Positions 37,169-46,156 are shown, counted from the first letter of the stretch. The stretch: DNA of 64,000 bases from an uncultured Bacilli bacterium (GCA_949425635.1 CASPWD010000001.1:310001-374000), one strand, 5' to 3'. Notes: generated from the letters alone by a model not told the origin. Numbers and translations: made by a program.

Positions 37169-39688
37169 CTATTTTTGACCAGCACTATAGTTCTTAGTTT
37201 GAGTCTTAGTTTTACCAGTAAACTCCCAACCTTCTAATTCTGACTTCTCACTCCATTTATATTTATATGAAGTAGAAGTACTAGTAGAAACAGTAGCATC
37301 TATAGTAACAGTTGTTTGTTTAGTACATTTAGTACCATTTTTAGTATATCCTTCAGGACAAGTATAATCTTTAATTGTTCCTTTTACAGTTTTAATACAT
37401 TTAGTTCCATCTAATTTAGCATCAGCGTCTTCACAATAATATTTGTTTTCACCTTTTAATACTTTAGAACATTTAGTATTTTCACCTTCACCTGACTTAG
37501 TATATCCTTCAGGACAAGTATATTCGTATACTTTAGTAGCAGTTGCGCTAATCTTTTGTTCACACTTGCCAGTAGTTGAATTGTAGTTATATCCAGTAGG
37601 ACAAGTATAAGTAGGATCTCCATATGTAACTGTAGGAGCAGTAGTTACTGTACAAGTAGAACCATTTAATGATCCACCATTAGGACAAGTATAAACTGTT
37701 TGTCCAGATACATATGTAGCAGTATAAGTCTTCGTACAAATAGAACCATTCTTAGTATATCCAGAAGGACAAGTATAAGTTGTTGTAGTACTTGGAGTAG
37801 CACTTTGTGTTAATGTACAAGTAGAGCCATTTCTTGTTCCACCTTGAGGACAACTATATGTTCCTGAAGTTGAACTTGCAGTAGCAGTATAAGTCTTCGT
37901 ACAAGTAGAACCACTTCTTGTATATCCAGAAGGACAAGTATAAGTTGTACTAGCAGTAGCATTAGCAGTTACTGTACAAGTAGAACCACTTCTTGTTCCA
38001 CCTTGAGGACAACTATATGAAGTACTTGAAGTAGCAGCTTGTGTTTGAGTAGATGATTTAGTACATTGAGAACCACTCTTAGTCCATCCACTAGGACAAG
38101 TATATGTAGTTGAAGTACTTCTAGTATAATAAATATATTTATACCAAACACCTTTATTACCACAAGGACTTCCACAAGTAGCTCCAGATATAGCTCCTTG
38201 AAGTACTAATTTAGAAGTAGTACCAGTATATGCTTTAGAAGATGAAGTATAATATTGTGTTCCTTTATTTACCCAACTTCCATAAGATGTTGAAGCAGAA
38301 GCAGCTTGTGTTTGAGTAGTTGTTTTAGTACATTGAGAACCATTCTTAGTCCATCCACTAGGACAAGTATAAGTTGTACTAGCAGTAGCATTATAAACTT
38401 TATAACAACTAGAACCATTCTTAGTATATCCAGAAGGACAAGTATAACTTGTACTTGATGATGCTGTTTGAGTTAATGTACAAACAGTACCATTTCTTGT
38501 TCCACCTTGAGGACAACTATAAGTAGTAGTACCACCAGAATAAGTAGCGTTATATGTTTTAGTACATTGAGTACCATTCTTAGTATATCCAGTAGGACAA
38601 GTATAAGTTGTTGAACTAGAAGCAGAAGCATTTTGAGTTAATGTACAAGTAGTACCATTTAAACTTCCACCTTGAGGACAAGTATAAGAACCAGCTGTAT
38701 AATTAGCAGTAGCAGTATAAGTTCTAACACAAGTTCCGTTTTGTAATGTATATCCAGTAGGACAAGTATATTTTGCTTCTCCTAAATGTTCAGTAGCATC
38801 TGTATATTTAATACAATATGAACCATTTTGAGTATAACCAGTAGGACAACTATAATCAGTACGAACCTCAGTTTTTATAGGATCAGTATAAATTGTATAA
38901 TCACCACTATAGTTATATTTAGCATCAGTAGTAATAACTTGATCTGGATTGTAAACTGGAGTAGCATCTATTGATGCACCAGTAGTATTTTTTAAACATT
39001 TAGTACCATTCTTAGTATATCCAGAAGGACAAGTATAAACAGTTTTAGTTGTTGTTACAGCTTGTCTATGTTGATATAAAGTAACAGTAACGCTATAACC
39101 TGGATTTTTAGGATCTCCAGTATAAACAGTGTCATCTTTTTCAGTAGCACCGCTATTATTAGTATTATCACTTATATTATTAGTATTATTATTTGTATTA
39201 GTATTATTAGCAATTGTATTATTACCATTAGTTATAACAGTAGTACAAGTACCATTTGAACATACGTTAGTACATCCAATAGTTTCTAGAATATAATCTT
39301 TTTGTTCACCACAATTTAATTGAACTTTTAAACTATATTCATTTTCAGAAAGCTTAGTAACTTCAACTTTACTATTTGATTCATCACAAGTTTGACCATC
39401 TTTATCAGTAAATCTTACTAACATGTGATTATCAACCATTTCTTTTAATGTCATTGATGTTTTATCTCCAACATTAGCAGGTAATTTATCAACAGTATAG
39501 TAGTTTCTTGCAGCTTCTTTCATAGTTTTGATATTGTTTGTATAAACAGTATCATAAAATACATCTAAGTTAGCTTTTGGAAATAACCAAATTAAGAATA
39601 ATATAAATAAAGCAAGCATTATTATTTTTATTATAATATCTTTCCAATTAATTCCAACATTATATGTAACATTATCATTATCGTACAT
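37169..39688 (-). CDS. Membrane-anchored surface protein with 18 Cys-rich tandem repeats
   Basis: The 839-residue protein has one membrane segment (17-37) with a short cytoplasmic start. The next 110 residues (AARNYYTVDKLP, then two Cys pairs) resemble the soluble part of pilin-like proteins. From about residue 218 to 815 there are 18 units of about 30 residues, each with two Cys, in two alternating flavours: TCPSGYTKNGSxC and SCPQGGTRNGSxCTLTQ, joined by Ser-, Thr- and Ala-rich linkers. One insertion with CGSPCGNKG interrupts the array. The units probably form small disulfide-linked modules outside the cell, as in an adhesin or stalk. AGGAGGTC precedes the ATG. It follows the J-like gene by 26 bases. 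Confidence 0.85.
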   Translation of the reverse strand: MYDNDNVTYNVGINWKDIIIKIIMLALFILFLIWLFPKANLDVFYDTVYTNNIKTMKEAARNYYTVDKLPANVGDKTSMTLKEMVDNHMLVRFTDKDGQTCDESNSKVEVTKLSENEYSLKVQLNCGEQKDYILETIGCTNVCSNGTCTTVITNGNNTIANNTNTNNNTNNISDNTNNSGATEKDDTVYTGDPKNPGYSVTVTLYQHRQAVTTTKTVYTCPSGYTKNGTKCLKNTTGASIDATPVYNPDQVITTDAKYNYSGDYTIYTDPIKTEVRTDYSCPTGYTQNGSYCIKYTDATEHLGEAKYTCPTGYTLQNGTCVRTYTATANYTAGSYTCPQGGSLNGTTCTLTQNASASSSTTYTCPTGYTKNGTQCTKTYNATYSGGTTTYSCPQGGTRNGTVCTLTQTASSSTSYTCPSGYTKNGSSCYKVYNATASTTYTCPSGWTKNGSQCTKTTTQTQAASASTSYGSWVNKGTQYYTSSSKAYTGTTSKLVLQGAISGATCGSPCGNKGVWYKYIYYTRSTSTTYTCPSGWTKSGSQCTKSSTQTQAATSSTSYSCPQGGTRSGSTCTVTANATASTTYTCPSGYTRSGSTCTKTYTATASSTSGTYSCPQGGTRNGSTCTLTQSATPSTTTTYTCPSGYTKNGSICTKTYTATYVSGQTVYTCPNGGSLNGSTCTVTTAPTVTYGDPTYTCPTGYNYNSTTGKCEQKISATATKVYEYTCPEGYTKSGEGENTKCSKVLKGENKYYCEDADAKLDGTKCIKTVKGTIKDYTCPEGYTKNGTKCTKQTTVTIDATVSTSTSTSYKYKWSEKSELEGWEFTGKTKTQTKNYSAGQK
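37200..39070 (-). repeat. Tandem repeat array inside the Cys-rich protein gene
   Basis: The DNA repeats with the protein: near-identical segments, such as the one encoding SCPQGGTRNGS, recur at about 37840, 37990 and 38500, and the one encoding TCPSGYTKNGS recurs at about 37750, 38420 and 39010. The period is about 70-120 bases. High nucleotide identity suggests recent expansion or gene conversion, and such arrays are prone to assembly errors and length variation. Confidence 0.85.
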
Positions 39689-39714
39689 AATTAGACCTCC
39701 TATTCACTAATTGC

Positions 39715-41478
39715 TTATTTTGTAAGACTTTGTCCAGAGTGCATAGCATAATTGTTTTGTGCCATACCTTCCATATCACCTTGAATTCTTTGACCAAATG
39801 TTTGACCACCAATTAGAACATCTTCGATACCCCATTCGTAATCACAACCATTATTAATCCAAGCTTGAATTTCATCTAGTGATACTTGATCTGGTTCTTC
39901 ACCATTAAATTTATTATATACTTGCCATACAGTTTGAGTAGAATCGATAACTTTATCATTTTCATCTCTAATTTCATAATGATTAGCAAATATTAATTGT
40001 GCATCTATTGTAAGTAACATTGCTGAAGCATGGTTAGCTAAGATTTGTTCACTTGTGAATGTATATGTTCTTTCTTTACCGTTTTCCATTACAGTAATAG
40101 TACATCCATTACCTTTCATGATATCAGCCATTACTTGACCAACTTCAATATATATTTTATTAATTTCTTCTCTATCAGTTGTTGTATAAATTTCTTCACG
40201 TTTTTCTTGCATCCATTGAGTCAAAGGATAAACTCCATTTTCTCCATATTCTGCAAAAGCTCCTGCAAAGTTAACTGGAGTTACATTATCAACAGCTTCC
40301 TCTGCTAAATCTTTAAAATCATCATTTCCAGAAGCATAGACTACATGATATAAGTATTGGTCTGTATTAAGTGGAGAAATTAATAGATTTAATAAATTTA
40401 AATGTAATACATCAATTTCTTCCATAGTAGCCGGAACATAAACACCATTAGCATATTTAATAAGTGCAAAGCATTCATCAACTGTATATGGAACACAAGT
40501 TACTGGATTAATAACTTTTAAAGTATTAAGTTCATTAACTAAAGCAGTAGCTCTTTGTTGAACTAAGTTATCATCCATAATATCTCCATACTCTTTAACT
40601 TGATTGTATTCAGTATCATTTACATCTTGATTATTAATTTGTTGATTACTTAAAGGTTTTGACACTACATTTAAGAAATCATAAACAACATTAACAGCTT
40701 CAGTTCCTTCTAACTCGTATACACCATCAATATATTGAATAACATCTTTAATTTCATCTGTTGTATAAGGTTGATTAGTTTCAACATTAACTAATCCAGC
40801 ACTTTTTAATTGTTGAGCTATATTATTAGCTTTTCCATTTAACATTACTAGTTCATCAATATTAGTTGTTTCATCTGGAGTATAAGAACCATCAATATAC
40901 TCTATAACGTCTTTAACTTCATTAATAGTGTAAGGTTGACTAGTTTCTTCATTAACTAAACCAGCAGCATTTAATTTTTGTACAATATTTGAAGCTCTTG
41001 TATCTACATTATAGTTATCATTGTCTGTAGGAGTATAACTACTATCAATTTGAGATTGTGTAGTATCAACTTTACTATTATTACGATTATCTAAAAATTC
41101 ACCAATCTTTTTAGCTCCAAATATTCCAGTAGCTAATACAGATACAGCAACAGCTACACAAACAGCTCCAGTAGCTACTTTTTTCATAATTCCTTTTTTA
41201 TCTTTAGCAGGTCTTCTTCCTGCTCTTGAAGAACCATTATTATCTCTTGAATTACTTCTACCATTTGCAATATATTCATCATATTCAGCACGAACTTTAT
41301 CATCAGATAACACAGAATTTGCTTTTACTAAATTATTCAATTGAGTATCAAATATATCATTATCAAGAGCACCTGTACTTTTTAATACATATAATTCAGC
41401 AACTTTATTTTGGTATGCTTCTTGTATCTCAGCAGCAGTAGCATCAACACTAACACCAAGTAAATCATAAAAATTCAT
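39715..41478 (-). CDS. J-domain-like membrane protein without HPD, with three internal repeats
   Basis: The 587-residue protein starts with a J-domain-like segment (1-70, FYDLLGVSVDATAAEIQEAY then SVLSDDKVRAEYDEY), but the HPD tripeptide that activates DnaK is absent, so normal co-chaperone activity is unlikely. A basic linker and a membrane segment (about 101-122) follow. The outside part has three copies of a 43-residue unit (158-200, 214-255, 307-349) of the form GLVNxxTxQPYTxDExKDVIxYIDGxY, then about 235 further residues. The ATG at 41478 is chosen because AAAGGGGGAA precedes it; a longer frame from 41502 would include that site. It is the first gene of a two-gene operon with the Cys-repeat protein. 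Confidence 0.82.
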   Translation of the reverse strand: MNFYDLLGVSVDATAAEIQEAYQNKVAELYVLKSTGALDNDIFDTQLNNLVKANSVLSDDKVRAEYDEYIANGRSNSRDNNGSSRAGRRPAKDKKGIMKKVATGAVCVAVAVSVLATGIFGAKKIGEFLDNRNNSKVDTTQSQIDSSYTPTDNDNYNVDTRASNIVQKLNAAGLVNEETSQPYTINEVKDVIEYIDGSYTPDETTNIDELVMLNGKANNIAQQLKSAGLVNVETNQPYTTDEIKDVIQYIDGVYELEGTEAVNVVYDFLNVVSKPLSNQQINNQDVNDTEYNQVKEYGDIMDDNLVQQRATALVNELNTLKVINPVTCVPYTVDECFALIKYANGVYVPATMEEIDVLHLNLLNLLISPLNTDQYLYHVVYASGNDDFKDLAEEAVDNVTPVNFAGAFAEYGENGVYPLTQWMQEKREEIYTTTDREEINKIYIEVGQVMADIMKGNGCTITVMENGKERTYTFTSEQILANHASAMLLTIDAQLIFANHYEIRDENDKVIDSTQTVWQVYNKFNGEEPDQVSLDEIQAWINNGCDYEWGIEDVLIGGQTFGQRIQGDMEGMAQNNYAMHSGQSLTK

Positions 41479-41524
41479 TTTAAATTCCCCCTTTAATTGC
41501 ATAAACTCTCTCTTTCGAGACCAT

Positions 41525-41553
41525 ACACTATCATAGAAAACTCAAAAAGTCAA
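41525..41553 (-). promoter_or_regulatory. Promoter of the minus-strand surface locus
   Basis: On the minus strand TTGACT (41553-41548) is 17 bases ahead of TAGTGT (41530-41525), with TGA as an extended -10. Confidence 0.6.
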
Positions 41554-41697
41554 CTTTATCCTATATATAGGGACATACCTTTTTAAGCTCTCAAAATGAA
41601 TTATTCCTTAGTTGTTGTAAGAATTATAGCACTAGGTATAAATACTGTCAAAAATTGCTATAAGATTACGAAAAAAGTTTAATAAATAAAAATAATA

Positions 41698-41706
41698 TGG
41701 TATAAT
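41698..41706 (+). promoter_or_regulatory. Extended -10 promoter of ssrA
   Basis: TGGTATAAT ends 14 bases before the tmRNA 5' end. The -35 position (41678-41683, TTTAAT) is weak. Confidence 0.65.
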
Positions 41707-41720
41707 TACTTCACATATCT

Positions 41721-42082
41721 GGGGCAGACTTGGTTTCGACAGGGTATGTTTGAATATGACTGCAAGTGGTGGAATACCTAAATTCAACAATTAAAATAAA
41801 ATGACGAAACTTCATATAGTTTCGCTCCTGCTTTCGTAGCAGCCTAACATAAGGTATAGGAGCACTCTTAATTACTTTTATCTATAGGGTAATTTAAGGG
41901 TTTATAAATATAGAGTATATTATTGTATTTCCTAAGTTACAATAACGAATCTTTATTAGGATAGTTAAGAATGTAGGTACGTTATAGCCGGCACCTTAAT
42001 GAAATTAAAAATCTAACTAAACTTGTAGACGTTGTATTGCAAAGTGTCTTGGACAGGGGTTCAATTCCCCTCTGCTCCACCA
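41721..42082 (+). ncRNA. ssrA: Transfer-messenger RNA (tmRNA)
   Basis: tmRNA rescues stalled ribosomes and tags the unfinished protein for degradation. The ends GGGGCAGAC...TCTGCTCC plus encoded CCA form the tRNA-like acceptor, and GGACAGGGGTTCAATTCCCC is the T-arm region. The tag frame starts at about 41800 and reads NDETSYSFAPAFVAA followed by TAA (41845-41847), placed after the Ala carried by tmRNA. The FVAA end fits the usual hydrophobic-Ala-Ala protease signal. The following sequence to the 3' end forms the pseudoknots. It is the one-piece form, about 362 bases. Confidence 0.95.
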
Positions 42083-42121
42083 TATGCATTGAAAGTCGCA
42101 CTATTGCGATTTTACATAAAT

Positions 42122-42155
42122 AAAGCTCATAATATTTGATATTATGGGCTTTTTT
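42122..42155 (+). terminator. Terminator downstream of tmRNA
   Basis: A stem of 12 pairs (42124-42135 with 42139-42150, one G-U) around a TTG loop is followed by TTTTT. Confidence 0.85.
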
Positions 42156-42351
42156 CATTGTGTAAAGGATAAAAGAAAGCTTATGAAAAGAGTATAGAAT
42201 TTCAAACAAATATTTCAACTAAAAAAGCAATTAAGTTGAATTTGATAAAAATAAATTTACAATATTACAAATTGATGTCCACCATTTTTATTGAATTAAG
42301 GGAAAAAATATGAATGAGTTATATGAAGATACTGACTAAGAATTGAAAAAA

Positions 42352-42360
42352 TGCTATAAT
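42352..42360 (+). promoter_or_regulatory. Extended -10 promoter of the UDG-like gene
   Basis: TGCTATAAT lies 50 bases before the ATG at 42410. No good -35 is seen. Confidence 0.55.
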
Positions 42361-42409
42361 TGATATAGCAAAGGGATACATAAATAGTAATTTATATGAG
42401 GTAACAAAA

Positions 42410-43144
42410 ATGTTTGAACAATATTGCAATGAAATAAAAAAAATGAGTGGTTTTAATAAAGATGATATATTAATTCCAAAATTTGAACTTTATAATAATG
42501 GAAATATGAAAATATATTATGCTCCACATAATGAAATAGTTAATGATAAAGCAAAAATATTTATCGTAGGAATAACACCAGGATGGACACAAACCAGTAT
42601 AGCATACAAAACAGCACAAATCGGATTACTAAATGGTTTCGATCACACTCAAATAAAAAAACAATGTAAAAAAGAATCTAGATTTGCAGGAAGTATGAGA
42701 AAAAATCTTATTGAAATGTTAGATGAATTAAAATTAAATGATAGGTTGAACCTAGACTCTTGTGCTGAACTATTTGGAAACAAGGACTATCTATTGCATA
42801 CTACTTCTGTAATCCCATATCCTGTTTTTATAAATAATAAAAACTACACTGGATCAACTCCTAAAATAATTGATAGTGAAATATTATATGATTATGTTAA
42901 AACTTATTTTTATAAAGAAGTAAATACTCTATCAGATGTTTTAATTATTCCATTAGGAAAAGCTGTAGAAGAAATATTAATTCAAATGATAAAGGAAAAT
43001 GTAATAAGAAAAGAACAATGTTTATTAGGGTTTCCCCATCCATCTGGTGCTAATGGACATCGAAAAAAACAATTTCAAGAAAATAAAGATAATTTATTAG
43101 ATATAGTTAATAAATATTTTGAGTATGTAAGAAGAGACTTGTAA
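42410..43144 (+). CDS. Uracil-DNA glycosylase superfamily-like protein
   Basis: The 244-residue protein shows the general pattern of the UDG superfamily: FIVGITPGWTQ (52-61), where GxxPG is the first active-site motif, a central HTTSVIPYPVF (130-140), LIIPLGKAVEEIL, and GFPHPSGANGHR (207-218) as the second motif. It lacks the exact residues of the classic Ung family, so base specificity cannot be stated. It is probably a cytoplasmic DNA-acting or nucleotide-acting enzyme of an accessory type. GAGGTAAC precedes the start. It has its own promoter and terminator. Confidence 0.65.
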   Translation: MFEQYCNEIKKMSGFNKDDILIPKFELYNNGNMKIYYAPHNEIVNDKAKIFIVGITPGWTQTSIAYKTAQIGLLNGFDHTQIKKQCKKESRFAGSMRKNLIEMLDELKLNDRLNLDSCAELFGNKDYLLHTTSVIPYPVFINNKNYTGSTPKIIDSEILYDYVKTYFYKEVNTLSDVLIIPLGKAVEEILIQMIKENVIRKEQCLLGFPHPSGANGHRKKQFQENKDNLLDIVNKYFEYVRRDL

Positions 43145-43157
43145 AAAAGTCTTTTTT
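43134..43157 (+). terminator. Terminator of the UDG-like gene
   Basis: AGACTT (43135-43140) pairs with AAGTCT (43147-43152), loop of six, followed by TTTTT. The left arm lies in the last codons. Confidence 0.7.
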
Positions 43158-43243
43158 CAATCATTTAATTCTCTCTTATTTAAAATATTGTGATAAAATA
43201 AAGACCATTCATTAATTAAGCAAAAAGTAGGGGAGGTATTAAG

Positions 43244-45484
43244 TTGCAAACTTCAAAATATTTTTATCAAGGCCTTCCATTATCTAAGTATTGTAAACAA
43301 CATGGAATCAATGCTAATACTATCAGGACAAGAATCTGGAAGAAAAAACAAGATCCTATTTACCGATTATACACAGATGACCAAATAATTGATATGGTCA
43401 TAAAAGCGTATGGTACATCTACCAAATATTTCTACAAAGGAAAGACCTTAAATCAATATTGTCAAGAACATGGTATAAATAGTGCAACCATAAATTCACG
43501 TATAACTCGTTTAAAAGAAGAAAGACCTGACTTAACAGATTCTGAATTAGTTAAAGAGGTAATGGAAAATTATAATAATAAAAATTTTATCTATTTTTAT
43601 GATGGAATGCCTTTAGTAGAATATTGCAAACTACATCCAGAACTTAATTATCGCACCATGAAAACTTTTATCCAACGTACAAAAAAGCAAAATCCAGCTT
43701 TATCATATGAAGAAATAATTGAAATGTATATTGCTAAAGAACATAAAGGCATATACAGATATTACTATATAGGAATACCATTAAAAATATATTGTGAAGA
43801 AAATAATATCAATTATCGTAACATTATAAGTCGTATAATAAGAAAACAATCTAAACCAGAAAATCAAAATTTAACAGATGACGAAATAGTTGAATTAGTC
43901 ATGGATAATTATGAACCTTTTGAACCTAAATACCTTTATAATGGAACAACATTAATGAAATATTGCCAAGAAAATAATCTTTCTTACTATAGCATTGTTT
44001 CATATGTGAAAAGAAAAAAACAACTTAATCCATCACTTTCAATCGATGAACTTATTGATGAAGGAGTAAAAACAATAAATAGATATGGCATAATTTACTA
44101 TTATCGTGGAATTCCTCTAATAGATTATGCTCGTCAAAATAATCTAAAGTATCATTCTATAAAAGCTACTATTTTAAGAAGGCTGGTTAATAGCACAAAA
44201 TCATTTCAAGAAGTTATTGATGAGTGTGTCGAGACATATCAAGCTTTTGAAATAAAATATTTTTATAATGATGAAACATTATTTTCATTTTGCCAGAGAA
44301 CTGGACTAATCTATAATACAATTATTCATCGTTATTTAACGGATTATAAAGACTCTACCATTTCTGTAGATGAAGCGGTTAAGATTATTGTAGATAACTA
44401 TTTAGAAAATCCTCCAATTGCTACAAAGTATTATTTTGAAAATCAATCATTACGTAGTTTTTGCGTTCAATCTGGTTATTCTTACTCAGCTATTTACCAA
44501 AGAATACGACACTTAGAACAAAAAGGTAATCTAGAGAATTTAGATGATATCATTGAAAAATCAATAGAAGAATACGAAAAGAAAATTCATATTAACAAAA
44601 TAAATGAAATATTTAAAGCTATAAAAAATAATCAAACAACATCAGAAGAAGAATTAATCGATATCTGTGCATTTCTAGAAATTGACTATCCAAACTTACA
44701 AAGTCTTCTTGAAATGAATTTTACTCTTAATCAATCCTTAAATCTTATTTGGTACTTTGGGGAACCAACTTCTTTAAACAAAAATAAAGTATTAACTGAT
44801 AAAAGATTAAAAGAAGTATTTTCTTTGGTAACACAAATAAAAAATGCTAATCCAAAGGAAATCGATAAATTTTCCTTATATGATTTAATCGCTATCTATA
44901 AAAGTGACCTTTACGATACTAGAAATGAAATACTATACCTTCAAAGAAGATATTTAAATCATCTCATTTATAGTTTATGTGACGCTTATAATATCAAAGT
45001 AACACGTAGTAATTATAGTGAATTTAAAAGTGAACTAACACTTTATTTAATAAAAATTATAAATCACACATGTCTAAATAACTTAGGTCAAATAATAAAA
45101 TATATGGATATAACTATCAAAGGAACATTTAAAATATATTTAAAAGAATATCTTAAGTCATATCATGTAGTATCTTTAGATACACCTAGATATCAAAGTG
45201 ATAAAGGTACTTCAACATCTAAGACTAAACTAGATTATATAGCATCAGAACCATCTACATCAGAAGAGTCATCTTATTTCAGTAAAGATATGATGAGTGC
45301 CTTATCTACTTTAGATAAAGAAGATTTAGATCTAATAATTCTAAAGTACCAAGAGGACTACTCTTATTCTGAGTTAGCTACAGTTTATAAAACTACTGAA
45401 GAAGAGATTAAAGAAAGAGAAATAAGAATCATCACATCTCTAAAAGATAATGATAATATTAAAAGATTACAAAAAAAGATTTAA
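43244..45484 (+). CDS. Protein with eight tandem HTH-like repeats and a sigma-70-like C-terminus
   Basis: The 746-residue protein starts at TTG behind AGGGGAGGT (43229-43237). Residues 5-445 hold eight repeats of about 50-55 residues (starting near 5, 61, 116, 171, 229, 284, 338, 395), each with a tyrosine-rich strand then LxxYCxxNxIxYxxIxxRIxRxK, which looks like a small helix-turn-helix of the kind seen in phage and intron-associated DNA-binding proteins, then an acidic helix. A short helical stretch (450-510) follows. Residues 560-735 look like a sigma-70 family factor: a helical region-2-like part, the linker VSLDTP...LDYIASEPSTSEE (643-675) and a region-4-like HTH (685-730, DLIILKYQEDYSYSELATVY). 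No membrane segment. Predicted to bind DNA and possibly RNA polymerase. Confidence 0.75.
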   Translation: MQTSKYFYQGLPLSKYCKQHGINANTIRTRIWKKKQDPIYRLYTDDQIIDMVIKAYGTSTKYFYKGKTLNQYCQEHGINSATINSRITRLKEERPDLTDSELVKEVMENYNNKNFIYFYDGMPLVEYCKLHPELNYRTMKTFIQRTKKQNPALSYEEIIEMYIAKEHKGIYRYYYIGIPLKIYCEENNINYRNIISRIIRKQSKPENQNLTDDEIVELVMDNYEPFEPKYLYNGTTLMKYCQENNLSYYSIVSYVKRKKQLNPSLSIDELIDEGVKTINRYGIIYYYRGIPLIDYARQNNLKYHSIKATILRRLVNSTKSFQEVIDECVETYQAFEIKYFYNDETLFSFCQRTGLIYNTIIHRYLTDYKDSTISVDEAVKIIVDNYLENPPIATKYYFENQSLRSFCVQSGYSYSAIYQRIRHLEQKGNLENLDDIIEKSIEEYEKKIHINKINEIFKAIKNNQTTSEEELIDICAFLEIDYPNLQSLLEMNFTLNQSLNLIWYFGEPTSLNKNKVLTDKRLKEVFSLVTQIKNANPKEIDKFSLYDLIAIYKSDLYDTRNEILYLQRRYLNHLIYSLCDAYNIKVTRSNYSEFKSELTLYLIKIINHTCLNNLGQIIKYMDITIKGTFKIYLKEYLKSYHVVSLDTPRYQSDKGTSTSKTKLDYIASEPSTSEESSYFSKDMMSALSTLDKEDLDLIILKYQEDYSYSELATVYKTTEEEIKEREIRIITSLKDNDNIKRLQKKI

Positions 45485-45500
45485 ATAAACTTAAATAAAA

Positions 45501-45522
45501 AGATATAACTTCAGTTATATCT
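45501..45522. terminator. Bidirectional terminator between convergent genes
   Basis: AGATATAAC (45501-45509), TTCA loop and GTTATATCT (45514-45522) form a perfect hairpin. The T run is best on the minus strand (TTTTTATTT), which serves the gene at 45521-46156; on the plus strand the tail is ATTTAAG and is weaker. Confidence 0.78.
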
Positions 45523-46156
45523 ATTTAAGAAAATAAATTAAATCTTTTTTTAATACATTAGCTTTTAGTTCATTTAATTCTATTATAGCTGCTCCTTCTT
45601 CTACAGCATAAGGATTCATTGTATTATCAGAAATAAAACATCCTGCCTCTTCGCTATATATTTCTGGACTTTTAACAAAAATTGTCCACCCCATTAAATA
45701 ATAATTAAAAAATCTAACATGTGGTGCTCTTGAACTTGTAGTAATACATTGACGCATTACTGTTTCAACCTTGTCAAAACCTAATACATATATCATAAAA
45801 TCAGCATATAAGTTATTTTTTGTAAACATATATTCTTTTAACCATAATTTATATAATTTTAGTTTTTCTTTAGTCAATTTACTTGAAAGAAAAGGATCAA
45901 TATCTTTTCTTTCTCCAACATATCCAAACTTTCTTATCATATGTTCAAAATATTCATCAGAAAAAACAGAACCATCTTGAATTCCAGCTAAAGCATCAGA
46001 ACGTATTTTATTAAGTTCACTATAATATCTACCATTACAATATTCTTGTGCATATCTTTCGTGTCCCTTAGAAGGATAAATGAATTTTCCTTCTGGACTT
46101 ATATAAGCACCATCACTTCCAGACAATTTCTCTTCATAAGGTAAAATTAAGCTCAT
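45521..46156 (-). CDS. Protein of unknown function, 211 residues
   Basis: I do not recognise this protein. It has no signal peptide or clear membrane segment. The start (AYISPEGKFIYPSKGHERYAQEYCNGRYY) suggests a small N-terminal fold with a His and a Cys; the middle is helical and Lys-rich. A TGAGGAGGATTTTGG stretch precedes the ATG and makes the start secure. The last codon overlaps the shared terminator. It stands alone on the minus strand between the HTH-repeat gene and the duplicated HD gene. Confidence 0.7.
   Translation of the reverse strand: MSLILPYEEKLSGSDGAYISPEGKFIYPSKGHERYAQEYCNGRYYSELNKIRSDALAGIQDGSVFSDEYFEHMIRKFGYVGERKDIDPFLSSKLTKEKLKLYKLWLKEYMFTKNNLYADFMIYVLGFDKVETVMRQCITTSSRAPHVRFFNYYLMGWTIFVKSPEIYSEEAGCFISDNTMNPYAVEEGAAIIELNELKANVLKKDLIYFLK

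Larger units (their letters stand above)
42083..42409 (+). other. Non-coding stretch between tmRNA and the UDG-like gene
   Basis: This 327-base stretch holds the tmRNA terminator and the promoter of the next gene. The rest (about 42160-42340) is AT-rich with no convincing open frame; a short frame starting at 42310 stops after nine codons. The 3' end of tmRNA is a frequent integration site, and gene content becomes accessory beyond it, but I see no integrase or repeated attachment site. Confidence 0.5.

Noticed and set aside
37200-39070. Regularly spaced repeats considered as a CRISPR array
   Set aside because: Repeats are in frame, of uneven period, and encode Cys-rich units of one protein. 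No cas genes are present.
41982-42218. Minus-strand frame of 78 residues containing VEQRGIEPL
   Set aside because: It is antisense to the tmRNA 3' end and terminator. This peptide is a well-known false translation of the tmRNA T-arm.
42083-42409. Integrated element at the tmRNA 3' end
   Set aside because: No integrase, no repeated tmRNA end sequence and no transposase remnant could be shown; accessory content alone is not enough.
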